From positions 1 through 32,430 of the forward strand of contig JAMPIG010000043.1 in the NCBI GenBank assembly GCA_023662875.1: 32,430 nucleotides of DNA, in the 5' to 3' direction. The DNA comes from Roseburia sp. Lineage in GTDB: Bacteria > Bacillota > Clostridia > Lachnospirales > Lachnospiraceae. The notes under the pieces were generated by a model, which saw only the letters and a program-made list of their open reading frames with translations, had not been told where the DNA came from and searched no databases. Positions 1 to 7,407 of this stretch are shown here, one piece after another (positions within the stretch are counted from its first letter, which is position 1; each line of letters begins with the position of its first letter). The translations under genes were made by a program, and so were the position numbers.

Positions 1-78
1 AAAAGGAGTCTCAGAAGCCGCATAAAATAAGGCTTAGAGATTCCGAGAGTCTATTTTTCAAAAGAGGAGGAAAGAAAG

Positions 79-594
79 ATGGCAAAAATAACGTCGGCTT
101 ACGCCAGCAAGTTATTGAAACAGTTGTCGGAGGATAAGGAGTTCTGGGTGAATAAGGAGAACAGCTCCTGCCTTTATACGGCGGCGGAGGGAGAAGAGCC
201 GGTCATCCCGGAATATGATTACGAAACGGTGGCCGGAAAAATCGAGGAGCTGGACGCCAGAATCTGCCGGATCAAACATGCGGTCAACCTGGCGAACGTG
301 ACCAGCGTACTGGAGGTAAACGGCGGGCAGATGAGCGTGGATATGGTTCTTGTCCGGATGGCGCAGCTGAACAAGAGAAAGACCTTTCTGGATTATCTCC
401 GCAAGCAGCTGCCCAAGGCCAGAACGGAGGAGCACGTCTACTCCGCCAGAAAGATGGCACCGGAGTATCGCTACATCAATTATGACCTGGAGAAGATCAA
501 ATCGGAGTACGAGCGGATTTCGACGGAGATTATGAATTTGCAGATCGCGCTGGATAAGTATAACCAGACCTTTGAGTTTGAGGTGGAGCTTTAA
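79..594 (+). CDS. DIP1984-like (septicolysin-type) small helical protein
   Basis: A complete 171-residue protein of unknown function. The ATG follows AGAGGAGG at good spacing. The sequence is mostly charged helix: a central stretch (about residues 50-110) with LDARICRIKHAVNLANVTS and a MAQLNKRKTFLDYLRK helix, then a C-terminal coiled-coil-like helix ending in LQIALDKYNQTFEFEVEL. This order resembles the DIP1984/septicolysin-like family; that name is from memory of the pattern and is less certain than the gene call. There is no signal peptide or membrane segment, so it should be cytosolic. It stands alone: the next gene is on the opposite strand, and an AT-rich self-complementary stretch (AAAATTTT twice) follows the stop. 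Confidence 0.85.
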   Translation: MAKITSAYASKLLKQLSEDKEFWVNKENSSCLYTAAEGEEPVIPEYDYETVAGKIEELDARICRIKHAVNLANVTSVLEVNGGQMSVDMVLVRMAQLNKRKTFLDYLRKQLPKARTEEHVYSARKMAPEYRYINYDLEKIKSEYERISTEIMNLQIALDKYNQTFEFEVEL

Positions 595-825
595 AAATTT
601 TATATAAAAATTTTCCGTACAGGCTGACGCTTTTTAGCATACTTGGAAAATGTTATGGTTTATGGTGAAGGATGATTGGTTATTTTTTTATTTTGTTATG
701 GAATAGCGTTCAGCGTTCCGTAAAATACATGAAAATTCATTCTTTTTTATCAGTCTGTAGAAAACTTGCCTTCGGGCTTCCGTGTGGAAGTACGGTTATA
801 GACGCGGAATTTTGAGTCCCCACAA

Positions 826-1656
826 TTATAGATACTTTCCAAAATACATCTCCACGATATCCTTGTCATACCCATCTTCACCGCGCCAATATGTCGCATA
901 AGTCCAATCATGCTTTGAAGATTCCGGTCTGTTGCGGGATTTAGGCGTCAACACGCCAATACAGGCTAAAATCTCAATGATAACGTTTCGCTCCGCCTTA
1001 TTTGCTTTCAGAAGCGAAACATTAGCCAGCCTGTTGCGAAGCGCGCCGGGATAATCTCCGGGATTACAGGATTCCACTGTCTTTAGTATTTCCTTAAAAA
1101 TCTCTATGTCATCATTTACGGGTTCCGGTATTTCTTCCTTTGTAAACTGTTCCAAATCAAAAAGCGTATAGAGCAAATCTCCGCGACGGACCCCGCCCCA
1201 CTTAATTCGCTCGAAGTTAAGAATGTTCAGATCTTCTTTTTTATAGTTTTCCCTTCCGATCACTCCATATTTCAGATTTTTGCAGATACCGCAGGTATGA
1301 CTGATATGTACCGGCACATTGCCTTCGTAAAACCGTCCGGACTCTACAGGTGCGTACTCATGTTCCGTAAAAAGCCCGGCAATACAATAAGAGCCTGCCG
1401 CACTGCGCCAATCCAACCGTCGGGTAGACAGGCTGCACAAAAATCCTTTTGCAACCCGGTCCATAGTAACGGTTTCCGCAAGCTTCACAATTCTTTTTAC
1501 ACATTCATCGTGAGATATGGTAATCGGTTCAAACATTACCCCCTTTTCTTTTGCATATTCAAAATCTTCCGGGGACGTATAACGTTCTGCCCTTTCTCTC
1601 CAGCCTTTGCCTGACCAATAGGTATCAAATAATATTTTCTTTGCTTTTTTATCCAT
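826..1656 (-). CDS. Unrecognised cytosolic protein with a Cys-x2-Cys motif
   Basis: I do not recognise this family. The reading frame is open upstream to 1713, but the ATG at 1656 is preferred because GGTGAGGTG precedes it at normal spacing; this gives 276 residues. Visible features are an N-terminal segment with an aromatic-rich YWSGKGWRERAERY stretch, a central HTCGICKNLKYG motif (two cysteines two residues apart, possibly metal-binding), and a C-terminal helical part ending with TYATYWRGEDGYDKD. No signal peptide or membrane helix is visible. It is a monocistronic reverse-strand gene. The upstream side carries a small GCCGC(T)TGA/TCAGCGGC hairpin at about 1738-1757. Confidence 0.85.
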   Translation of the reverse strand: MDKKAKKILFDTYWSGKGWRERAERYTSPEDFEYAKEKGVMFEPITISHDECVKRIVKLAETVTMDRVAKGFLCSLSTRRLDWRSAAGSYCIAGLFTEHEYAPVESGRFYEGNVPVHISHTCGICKNLKYGVIGRENYKKEDLNILNFERIKWGGVRRGDLLYTLFDLEQFTKEEIPEPVNDDIEIFKEILKTVESCNPGDYPGALRNRLANVSLLKANKAERNVIIEILACIGVLTPKSRNRPESSKHDWTYATYWRGEDGYDKDIVEMYFGKYL

Positions 1657-1815
1657 ATATGGCACCTCACCAATGTTTCCAATTCGGATTTGTTGAAGTG
1701 TGCAGACTCGCAAACGCTTCGTTTTTTGCTCGTATCGCCGCTTGAAATTCAGCGGCTCAATTCGTATTTATAGAGCAGTTGATACAGGCACGTTTTTCCG
1801 AAAAGGGAATAATCG

Positions 1816-1920
1816 TTAACAGAGGGAAGAACCAGACTTTCCGCTGGCATCCCCATATTTTTCCCGGCACAAGGGGCAGGCGATATCGTGGACAATGGCG
1901 GCGATGTCTGCTCTTGTCAT
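1816..1920 (-). CDS. Possible micro-ORF with a CPLC motif
   Basis: A 34-codon reading frame that starts at an ATG 8 bases after GGAG and ends at TAA. An in-frame ATG two codons upstream (1926) sits too close to the GGAG. The product has an amphipathic-looking ADIAAIVHDIA helix followed by CPLCREKYG, a Cys-x2-Cys knuckle that could bind metal or be redox-active, and a short Gly/Ser tail ending in Cys. It may be a real small protein, or the surviving N-terminus of a longer decayed gene. The 250 bases around it hold no other gene. Support is the SD and the motif only. Confidence 0.35.
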   Translation of the reverse strand: MTRADIAAIVHDIACPLCREKYGDASGKSGSSLC

Positions 1921-2132
1921 AATCATTTCTCCAATCCTGTTGATCGCATCTATTTTATCATCTTATATTTCCGGCTTCAAGACTAACTGATAAAAGTTTC
2001 ATAGTGATAAAAATGTCACTTTGTGGATTTACTGATTTACGATTTACTTGTTGCGCCGGCATGAAATATGGAGGTTTTGACTTTTGGCCGGAAAAGCCGG
2101 GCGGAGATAAAGCCGGTCGGAGAAAATTTTTC

Positions 2133-2184
2133 TTGACAAGGCCTGTCTAATACGTTAGACTATTATTAGTCTAACGTATTAGAC
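2133..2184 (+). promoter_or_regulatory. blaI promoter overlapped by a double palindromic operator
   Basis: TTGACA (2133-2138), a 17-base spacer and TAGACT (2156-2161) form a promoter. Over it lies GTCTAATACGTTAGAC (2145-2160), an 8-base spacer TATTATTA, and its exact reverse complement (2169-2184). Each arm is itself an imperfect dyad, GTCTAA-N4-TTAGAC, so the site looks like two repressor half-operators 24 bases apart. One covers the -10 region and the other the start of the transcript. BlaI/MecI repressors bind such dyads as dimers, so autorepression by the next gene is the natural reading. Confidence 0.85.
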
Positions 2185-2238
2185 AAAAGAAGGAACATGA
2201 GCCTCTGCGCAACAAGTCGCTCAGAAATGGAGACCAGT

Positions 2239-2589
2239 ATGAAAACACCGAAAGTATTTGAGAGCGAATATCGTTTTTGCCTGATTTTATGGGAAAACGA
2301 GCCGATCAGCAGCGCAAGGCTGGCGAAGCTTTGCAATGAAAGGCTTGGCTGGAGCCGCACTACGACCTATACCGTGATCCGGCGGCTGTCGGATCGGGGC
2401 GTTGTCAGAAATGAAAAGGGAACCGTGACTTCCCTGGTGTCGAAGGATCAGGTGCAGGCGGCGGAGATCGACGAGCTGGTGGAGAAGACCTTTGAGGGCT
2501 CTCTGCCGGCCTTTATCGCAGCGTTTACCAAAAGGAAACCGCTGTCGAAGGAGGAGATTGCCGAAATCAGGCGGATGCTGGATCAATAG
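2239..2589 (+). CDS. blaI: BlaI/MecI/CopY-family transcriptional repressor
   Basis: A winged-helix repressor of the penicillinase-repressor family, expected to bind the palindromic operator just upstream and to be inactivated by the membrane protease encoded next. Domains: an N-terminal winged helix (about residues 5-75) with FCLILWENEPISSARLAKL and the recognition-helix region GWSRTTTYTVIRRLSDRGVV, followed by a short dimerisation helix set (VEKTFEGSLPAFIAAFTKRKPLSKEEIAEIRRML). Two in-frame ATGs exist upstream (2197, 2227). The ATG at 2239 has GGAG six bases ahead and gives 116 residues, close to the family norm, so it is chosen; 2197 has a poorly spaced SD. The stop is 11 bases before blaR1, an operon arrangement. 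Confidence 0.9.
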   Translation: MKTPKVFESEYRFCLILWENEPISSARLAKLCNERLGWSRTTTYTVIRRLSDRGVVRNEKGTVTSLVSKDQVQAAEIDELVEKTFEGSLPAFIAAFTKRKPLSKEEIAEIRRMLDQ

Positions 2590-2600
2590 GAGGAGCGGAT

Positions 2601-5273
2601 ATGGCGATTTTTTTCCTGGAACTGCTGAATAGAAGTATTACCGCCGGATGGCTGATTCTGGCGGTGATTGTGATGAGGCTTCTGCTGCGGAGAGCGCCGA
2701 AATGGAGCGTCTGTCTGCTTTGGGGGCTGGTGGCTTTTCGGCTGGTATGTCCGTTTTCGGTGGAAAGCGTTTTCAGTATGATACCGAGCCGTGAGACGCT
2801 GCGGCAGGAGTCTGTAATTTCAGAACCTGTGGGAGCGGAGCCTGCGGTTTCGGCATTCTTGGGGGCGAAACCTACGGATTCAGAGTCTTCGGGAGCAGAG
2901 CCTGCGGCTTCGGCGTCCTCGGGGGCAGAACCTGCAGGCTCGGAACCGACGGGCGCAGCGGTTCCGGTGATCGATAGCGGGATAGAGCTTGTGGATCATC
3001 TTGTAAATCCGTTGCTGGAGCAGTCTTTCCGGCAGGAGGCGGAATCCGGTGTCCGTTCCGTACAGGTATGGCTGACCGCAGCCGGGGCGGTATGGGCTGT
3101 CATTGCGGGGAGTATGCTTTTGTACGCTTTGGCGGGGTATGTGCGGCTGCGGTTAAAAATGCGAACCGCGGTGCGTCTGAAGGAGCCGGTCTATTTAAGC
3201 GAATTTGCGGACACTCCTTTTATTCTGGGAGTCTTCCGGCCCCGCGTCTATCTGCCGACGGGTCTGCCGGATGAAATGCGGGAACCGGTGACGGCGCACG
3301 AGCTGGCGCACTTAAAACGGGGAGATCATATCTGGAAGGTTTTCGGGTACGCGCTGTTGGCCATATATTGGTTTCATCCGCTTTGCTGGGCGGCTTATAT
3401 TCTGTTTGGCAGGGATATTGAGATGGCCTGCGACGAAAAGGTAGTAAAGGATTATGAACCGGGCCGGAGAAAGACCTATTCGGAGGCTCTTCTGGCCTGC
3501 AGCGTCACAGGGCATGTGGCGGCAGCCTGTCCTCTGGCCTTTGGGGAAGTGGGGGTCAGGGAGAGGATCCGGGCGGTTCTGAATTACAGAAAGCCTGCAT
3601 TCTGGCTCGTCGCCGTCGCAGCTGCGGCCTGTGTGGCGGCTGCGGTCTGTTTTCTGACGGATCCGGTGCGGGAAGACGGCGGGAACGGAACGCAGGTAGC
3701 CGGGAATGGAGCGCAGACAGCCGGAGGCGGTGAGGCGGGAAAAGAGAATCCGGCGGAAGGCTCCGGGCCGCAGGAGAGCTTAGCGGAAAGCTTATCGCCG
3801 GGAGAAAGCGGTACAGCGCAGGATTCAGAGCAATTATCCGAGGAAGCGGCAGATGAGGAGCGTCTGCAGGCCTTTCTCCGACAGTGGATCGAGCGGTTTG
3901 TAAACCGTGACGGCGAAGGGCTTGTATCGATGGCCTCGGAGGAGACCGCTGCGGACTTGAGAGAGCGGGGACTGCTCGCCGGAGCGGCGGGGAGCTATAC
4001 CTTTGGAAGAAGCGATCTGTGGCCGGTGGGAGAAGAGGATGCGCTGATCTATGAAAGCCAGGACACCATGGCGGATATCTATTATTACGCCTGGGATTCG
4101 GATCCCCATGCGACGGTGTGGAGAGAACGGCTCTTTTACGAAGAAAGAGACGGGGAATATGTAGTTACCGGGGAAAGTCTTGAGGAGTTCCAGGAGATCA
4201 CAACTCCGGCGCAGTACCGGGCGGCGTACCCGGACGGCATGATCAACGGCACGAGGCTCGATTATCGGACCAACGGCGTGCTGGATACGCTGGAGTGGAA
4301 CGCGTTGCTGAGCTCCGGTATACGGTATCTGGAGCTTTGGGAGCCGGAAAGCGCGGCAGCGAAGCTGCTGAATCTGTCAAGAGATCCGCAGACGGTAGGA
4401 ATTAAGCGCGTCTGGACGGACGGGGATACGGTGGGTCTTGAAATTTCGTTTCCACAGGAGGGCGGCTCTTTTCGGATCAACATGGTTCAGGGGACGGATA
4501 CCGGGGTGTGGATCCCTCAAGATTACCATGTGGATCCGACCTTTTGGCTGAAACAGGTGGATTGGGAGGCAGTGAAGAGAGAAAATCTTTCCGTGGGCAG
4601 CAGGGACGATTCGGCGGGCGTTATTTGTCTGGGCAGGATTCCGGATCGGGAGATCGTTCTTTACGGCTGCGACAATATAAACAGTTCCCAGGGAGTCGCC
4701 GTGGAAATCGGGAAGGAGAGGTACTTTTTTGACTGGATCTATACGAGTCCCCGGAACATTCTGCCGGAATGCCGGTGGGATGAGGAAAACGGACGCCTGC
4801 AGGTGGCCCTCGGCATCTATACGGGGACGGGGGCCGACGCGCAGGAGCTTCATGTGCTGACGCTCACGGATACGGGGCTGATGGACAATGTCCTGGAGTT
4901 GAATGACTTTGCCGATCTTCTTTACGAAAGGATTCAGTTTTTGTACGACGAGACCGTTCCTCATTTTACCCTGCTGGACGGCAGGGATCAGACGGAGCTG
5001 GCTACAGTTGAAACCTATGGCGAACCGATCAGGGAGCTGGAGCTTGGAAGCATTTCGCATTTTATTTTGGGTAAGAAGCTTCTTCTGCGGGTGAGCCCGG
5101 GGTATTACCTGGAGGGAAGCTACGGCGTGGCGGAATATGAAAACATGCCGGAGTTGGAGGCTGAGATTTTGATGGAGGAGGACTCGCAGGGCAAGATTCG
5201 GTTTGAGCTGGGTGATCTTTATGTGGTGCAGGCTGTCCCGGCGGGAGACGTAACGGGCGCAGCCGGAAACTGA
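2601..5273 (+). CDS. blaR1: BlaR1/MecR1-type M56 membrane protease with a novel ectodomain
   Basis: An integral membrane zinc protease that would sense an outside signal and trigger cleavage of the adjacent BlaI-type repressor. AGGAGG precedes the ATG. N-terminal membrane helices (about residues 10-55) are followed by a repeat-rich loop (78-117), another helix (156-180), then the peptidase M56 core with HELAH (233-237; zinc ligands and catalytic Glu) and EMACDE (274-279). A further membrane helix lies at 333-352. The remaining 530 residues are predicted to be outside: a low-complexity Gly/Glu/Ser linker, an NTF2-like-looking segment (about 415-540) and a large beta-rich region. No penicillin-binding SxxK/KTG domain is evident, unlike staphylococcal BlaR1, so the ligand is unknown. 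At 890 residues it is much longer than classical BlaR1 (about 600). Confidence 0.9.
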   Translation: MAIFFLELLNRSITAGWLILAVIVMRLLLRRAPKWSVCLLWGLVAFRLVCPFSVESVFSMIPSRETLRQESVISEPVGAEPAVSAFLGAKPTDSESSGAEPAASASSGAEPAGSEPTGAAVPVIDSGIELVDHLVNPLLEQSFRQEAESGVRSVQVWLTAAGAVWAVIAGSMLLYALAGYVRLRLKMRTAVRLKEPVYLSEFADTPFILGVFRPRVYLPTGLPDEMREPVTAHELAHLKRGDHIWKVFGYALLAIYWFHPLCWAAYILFGRDIEMACDEKVVKDYEPGRRKTYSEALLACSVTGHVAAACPLAFGEVGVRERIRAVLNYRKPAFWLVAVAAAACVAAAVCFLTDPVREDGGNGTQVAGNGAQTAGGGEAGKENPAEGSGPQESLAESLSPGESGTAQDSEQLSEEAADEERLQAFLRQWIERFVNRDGEGLVSMASEETAADLRERGLLAGAAGSYTFGRSDLWPVGEEDALIYESQDTMADIYYYAWDSDPHATVWRERLFYEERDGEYVVTGESLEEFQEITTPAQYRAAYPDGMINGTRLDYRTNGVLDTLEWNALLSSGIRYLELWEPESAAAKLLNLSRDPQTVGIKRVWTDGDTVGLEISFPQEGGSFRINMVQGTDTGVWIPQDYHVDPTFWLKQVDWEAVKRENLSVGSRDDSAGVICLGRIPDREIVLYGCDNINSSQGVAVEIGKERYFFDWIYTSPRNILPECRWDEENGRLQVALGIYTGTGADAQELHVLTLTDTGLMDNVLELNDFADLLYERIQFLYDETVPHFTLLDGRDQTELATVETYGEPIRELELGSISHFILGKKLLLRVSPGYYLEGSYGVAEYENMPELEAEILMEEDSQGKIRFELGDLYVVQAVPAGDVTGAAGN
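2832..2951 (+). repeat. Four 30-bp in-frame repeats in blaR1
   Basis: Four 10-codon units encode GAEPAVSAFL, GAKPTDSESS, GAEPAASASS and GAEPAGSEPT, and a partial fifth (GAA) follows. The DNA units begin GGGAGC or GGGGGC. The repeats lie in the loop between the first membrane pair and the helix before the protease core, so they probably form a flexible, unstructured spacer. Unit number is likely to vary between strains (inference). Confidence 0.85.
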
Positions 5274-5288
5274 CCCGGAGGATTTTTG

Positions 5289-5317
5289 TTGCCTGACGGC
5301 GGAAAACATGGTATTAT
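5289..5317 (+). promoter_or_regulatory. Putative promoter of the GH5 leader transcript
   Basis: TTGCCT (5289-5294), a 17-base spacer and TATTAT (5312-5317) give a plausible sigma-A promoter 15 bases after blaR1 ends. A start near 5324 would place the whole structured element at 5338-5448 in the 5' leader of the GH5 gene. Confidence 0.5.
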
Positions 5318-5337
5318 GACCTTATTCCCGGAGGAAA

Positions 5338-5448
5338 GTGTGCAAAGATTTTCTAAGCCAGTAAAGTACACTGGCTAAGAAAATCTAAGTTGCACACAGA
5401 AGAACGCCAAGAGGGGGCGTGGCCCACCTCTTTGGGCAGGCGTTCTTC
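5338..5448 (+). ncRNA. Highly structured leader element of unknown class
   Basis: Two long back-to-back hairpins. The first pairs GTGTGCAA (5338-5345) with TTGCACAC (5390-5397), and inside it AGATTTTCTAAGCCAGT (5346-5362) with ACTGGCTAAGAAAATCT (5370-5386). That is 17 positions with one mismatch, a 7-base loop and a 3-base bulge. The second pairs GAAGAACGCC (5399-5408) with GGCGTTCTTC (5439-5448), enclosing AAGAGG/CCTCTT and GGGC/GCCC stems. A third small perfect hairpin, TGGAAGT-AA-ACTTCCA, follows at 5492-5507. No long open frame or T-run follows. It may be a regulatory leader RNA, or a palindromic mobile repeat that landed in the leader; I do not recognise it as a known riboswitch. Confidence 0.5.
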
Positions 5449-5565
5449 GCACGGATTGTATGTGCCGCCGCTGGAGGCATGACGGAAAGCGTGGAAGTAA
5501 ACTTCCAATATTGAATTGATGCCCGCCGAAGCGGACGAAGTTGGAATTCCAGGAGGATTTAAGCT

Positions 5566-7062
5566 ATGAAAAAGAAATGGTTGGTATTATTGCTCACGGC
5601 GGCCTTAACGTTCGGCCTGCTTTCGGGGTGCGGCAGTCCTGAGGCGTCGGAGGGAACCGGGCAGCAGGTACAGAGCGGGGAAGAGAGCGGAGGCCCGGCG
5701 CAGGGGGAAGGAAAAGATCAGGCGGAAAGCGAAGAGGCGCAGAACGGAGAAAATGCTTCGTCGGAAAGCGGCGCGGCGCAGGAGCAGGGAAACGACCGGG
5801 CGGAGAGCGGCGCGGCACAGGACGGAGAAAAAGACCGGGCAGAAAGCGGGACAGCGGAAAACAGCGGAAACAGCGACGGAAGCCCTGCAGCAGAAGGCAG
5901 CTCTGCAGGCGGCGGAAGCAGCACAGGAACGGAGATTGTCAACGGATATACGGTGCCCGAGTTGAAGCTTCAGGCATATGATGTGCCGGATACGGAGGCC
6001 TTTGCGTTTGTGCGGAGCCTTAAAATCGGCTGGAATATGGGCAATACCTTTGACGCCTACAGCGACAGAACCTTTGCCAACGAGCTTGACAGCGAGACCC
6101 AGTGGGTGGGGGTAGCCACGACCCAGGAGATGATCGACGATCTTCAGGAGGCAGGGTTTAACGCGATCCGTATCCCGGTGAGCTGGCACGGCCATGTAGA
6201 TGGGAATTATCAGATTTCGCAGGTGTGGCTGGATCGGGTGCAGGAAGTCGTGGATTACGCTTATCAAAACGGCATGTATGTGATCCTGAATATCCATCAC
6301 GACAACAGCGAGCAGTTTATGTACCCTTCTACGCAGTATCTGGAGCGGTCCGTCCGCTATGTGACGACAATCTGGCGGCAGCTGGCGGAGCGGTTTGCGG
6401 ATTACGACGAGCATATGATTTTTGAGAGCATGAACGAGCCCAGGCAGGTCGGGACGGACTGGGAGTGGTGGATCAACGGGTCGGCGGAATGCGACGACGC
6501 CATAGCCTGCATCAATGAGATCAATCAGGCGTTTGTGGATACGGTGCGGGCCGCGGGCGGGAACAACAAAACCCGTTACCTGATGCTTCCGGGGTATGAC
6601 GCGTCTGCGGACGGCGTCCTGAACGATGGCTATGTACTCCCCGCGGACGCGGAAGGCGTGACGGATAAACTGATCGTGTCCGTCCATGCCTATACGCCCT
6701 ACAATTTTGCGCTGCAGGGGCCGGAGGAGAGCGGCAGCATCGCCGATTTCCAGGCGAATGCGCTGGGAAGCACAAAGGATATTACCTTCTTTATGGAGAG
6801 GCTGTACAGTAAGTTCATCAAGAACGGCATCCCTGTTGTGATCGACGAGTTCGGCGCGAGGGACAAGGGCGGAAACAATCAGGCCAGGGTGGATTACGCT
6901 ACCTTTTATGTGGCGGCGGCCCGGGCCAGGGGGATGAGCTGCTTCTGGTGGGACAACAATGCCTTTACGGGAAATGGGGAGCTGTTCGGGCTTTACGACA
7001 GGAAAAAGGGCGAGTTTCCCTATCCGGAGATCATCGCGGGCTTGATGAAGTATGCGGACTGA
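5566..7062 (+). CDS. Secreted lipoprotein glycoside hydrolase family 5 (endoglucanase-like)
   Basis: A cell-surface beta-glycanase, probably hydrolysing cellulose, mixed-linkage glucan or a related beta-1,4 glycan. Residues 1-22 are a lipoprotein signal peptide with lipobox LSGC (Cys22). Residues 23-125 are a Glu/Gly/Ser/Ala linker with 13-residue repeats. The GH5 TIM barrel spans about 143-498: LKIGWNMGNTFDAY, NAIRIPVSW, LNIHHD, FESMNEP (acid/base Glu291), a VHAYTPYNF histidine (about 374) and VVIDEFGARD (nucleophile Glu428), then CFWWDNN. All catalytic motifs are present and the catalytic domain is full length. No carbohydrate-binding module is seen. AGGAGG lies 9 bases before the ATG, directly after the structured leader. 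Exact substrate and GH5 subfamily cannot be settled here. Confidence 0.93.
   Translation: MKKKWLVLLLTAALTFGLLSGCGSPEASEGTGQQVQSGEESGGPAQGEGKDQAESEEAQNGENASSESGAAQEQGNDRAESGAAQDGEKDRAESGTAENSGNSDGSPAAEGSSAGGGSSTGTEIVNGYTVPELKLQAYDVPDTEAFAFVRSLKIGWNMGNTFDAYSDRTFANELDSETQWVGVATTQEMIDDLQEAGFNAIRIPVSWHGHVDGNYQISQVWLDRVQEVVDYAYQNGMYVILNIHHDNSEQFMYPSTQYLERSVRYVTTIWRQLAERFADYDEHMIFESMNEPRQVGTDWEWWINGSAECDDAIACINEINQAFVDTVRAAGGNNKTRYLMLPGYDASADGVLNDGYVLPADAEGVTDKLIVSVHAYTPYNFALQGPEESGSIADFQANALGSTKDITFFMERLYSKFIKNGIPVVIDEFGARDKGGNNQARVDYATFYVAAARARGMSCFWWDNNAFTGNGELFGLYDRKKGEFPYPEIIAGLMKYAD
5725..5880 (+). repeat. Four 39-bp in-frame repeats in the GH5 linker
   Basis: Four 13-residue units span residues 54-105: ESEEAQNGENASS, ESGAAQEQGNDRA, ESGAAQDGEKDRA and ESGTAENSGNSDG. 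The two central copies are nearly identical. The units form an acidic, flexible tether between the lipid anchor and the catalytic barrel. Long antisense frames over this stretch are a by-product of the repeat composition. Confidence 0.85.
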
Positions 7063-7067
7063 ATGCC

Positions 7068-7224
7068 GATTGATCGAAAGGGTGGCTGATTGACCGAGAG
7101 CGTAACGATTCGGAAATATAACAGCTGGCCGGAAACACGGCAGACGGCTCGAAAACGCGGCGGATTGGCCGGAAGCATAGCGATTCGACCGGAAGTATAA
7201 CAGATGATCGAAAACGAGATAACC
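7068..7224 (+). repeat. Degenerate ~20-bp tandem repeats after the GH5 stop codon
   Basis: About eight diverged units of 18-22 bases follow the GH5 stop. Most follow a pattern near GATTGACCGGAAGCATAAC; examples start GATTGATCGAAAG, GATTGACCGAGAG, GATTGGCCGGAAG, GATTCGACCGGAAG and GATGATCGAAAAC. The stretch has no coding potential with a ribosome binding site. With the hairpin at 7245-7278 and the promoter at 7343-7371, it accounts for the 345 bases between the GH5 and exporter genes. Confidence 0.6.
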
Positions 7225-7244
7225 GAATCCAATAGAATTAGCGG

Positions 7245-7278
7245 GCGAGCGGCATTCCTGATCAGGAACGCCGCTCGC
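7245..7278 (+). terminator. Strong hairpin, terminator-like but without an adjacent T-run
   Basis: GCGAGCGGC (7245-7253) pairs with GCCGCTCGC (7270-7278), enclosing the palindrome TTCCTGATCAGGAA with one A/C mismatch between. Sixteen base pairs are possible. The next T-rich run comes some 15 bases later, so intrinsic termination would be imperfect. It may also act as an mRNA 3'-end stabiliser for GH5. Confidence 0.5.
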
Positions 7279-7342
7279 TTGCTATGTGCCTTGGCTTTTT
7301 GCGGGAGAACAAAAAAGAACATCGATACTGCAATTTTCTACA

Positions 7343-7371
7343 TTTACTCCGTTTTTTGATTGCACTAGAAT
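7343..7371 (+). promoter_or_regulatory. Putative promoter of the ABC exporter operon
   Basis: TTTACT (7343-7348), a 17-base spacer and TAGAAT (7366-7371) precede the first exporter gene by 36 bases. The spacing is ideal and each hexamer departs from consensus at one or two positions. Confidence 0.55.
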
Positions 7372-7407
7372 AAATTTGCCGCTAAAAAGGGCGGCAGGGA
7401 GGCAGAG

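Noticed and set aside
595-825. Possible RNA gene or small gene in the gap after the first gene
   Set aside because: Only AT-rich self-complementary stretches and a few short stems were seen; nothing that supports an RNA family or a frame with an SD.
2001-2132. Beta-lactamase or other gene upstream of blaI
   Set aside because: No open frame with SD; the stretch is non-coding up to the blaI promoter.
5605-6687. 360-residue antisense frame over the GH5 gene
   Set aside because: It is a shadow of GC-rich codon use and of the linker repeats; the sense strand has signal peptide and complete catalytic motifs.
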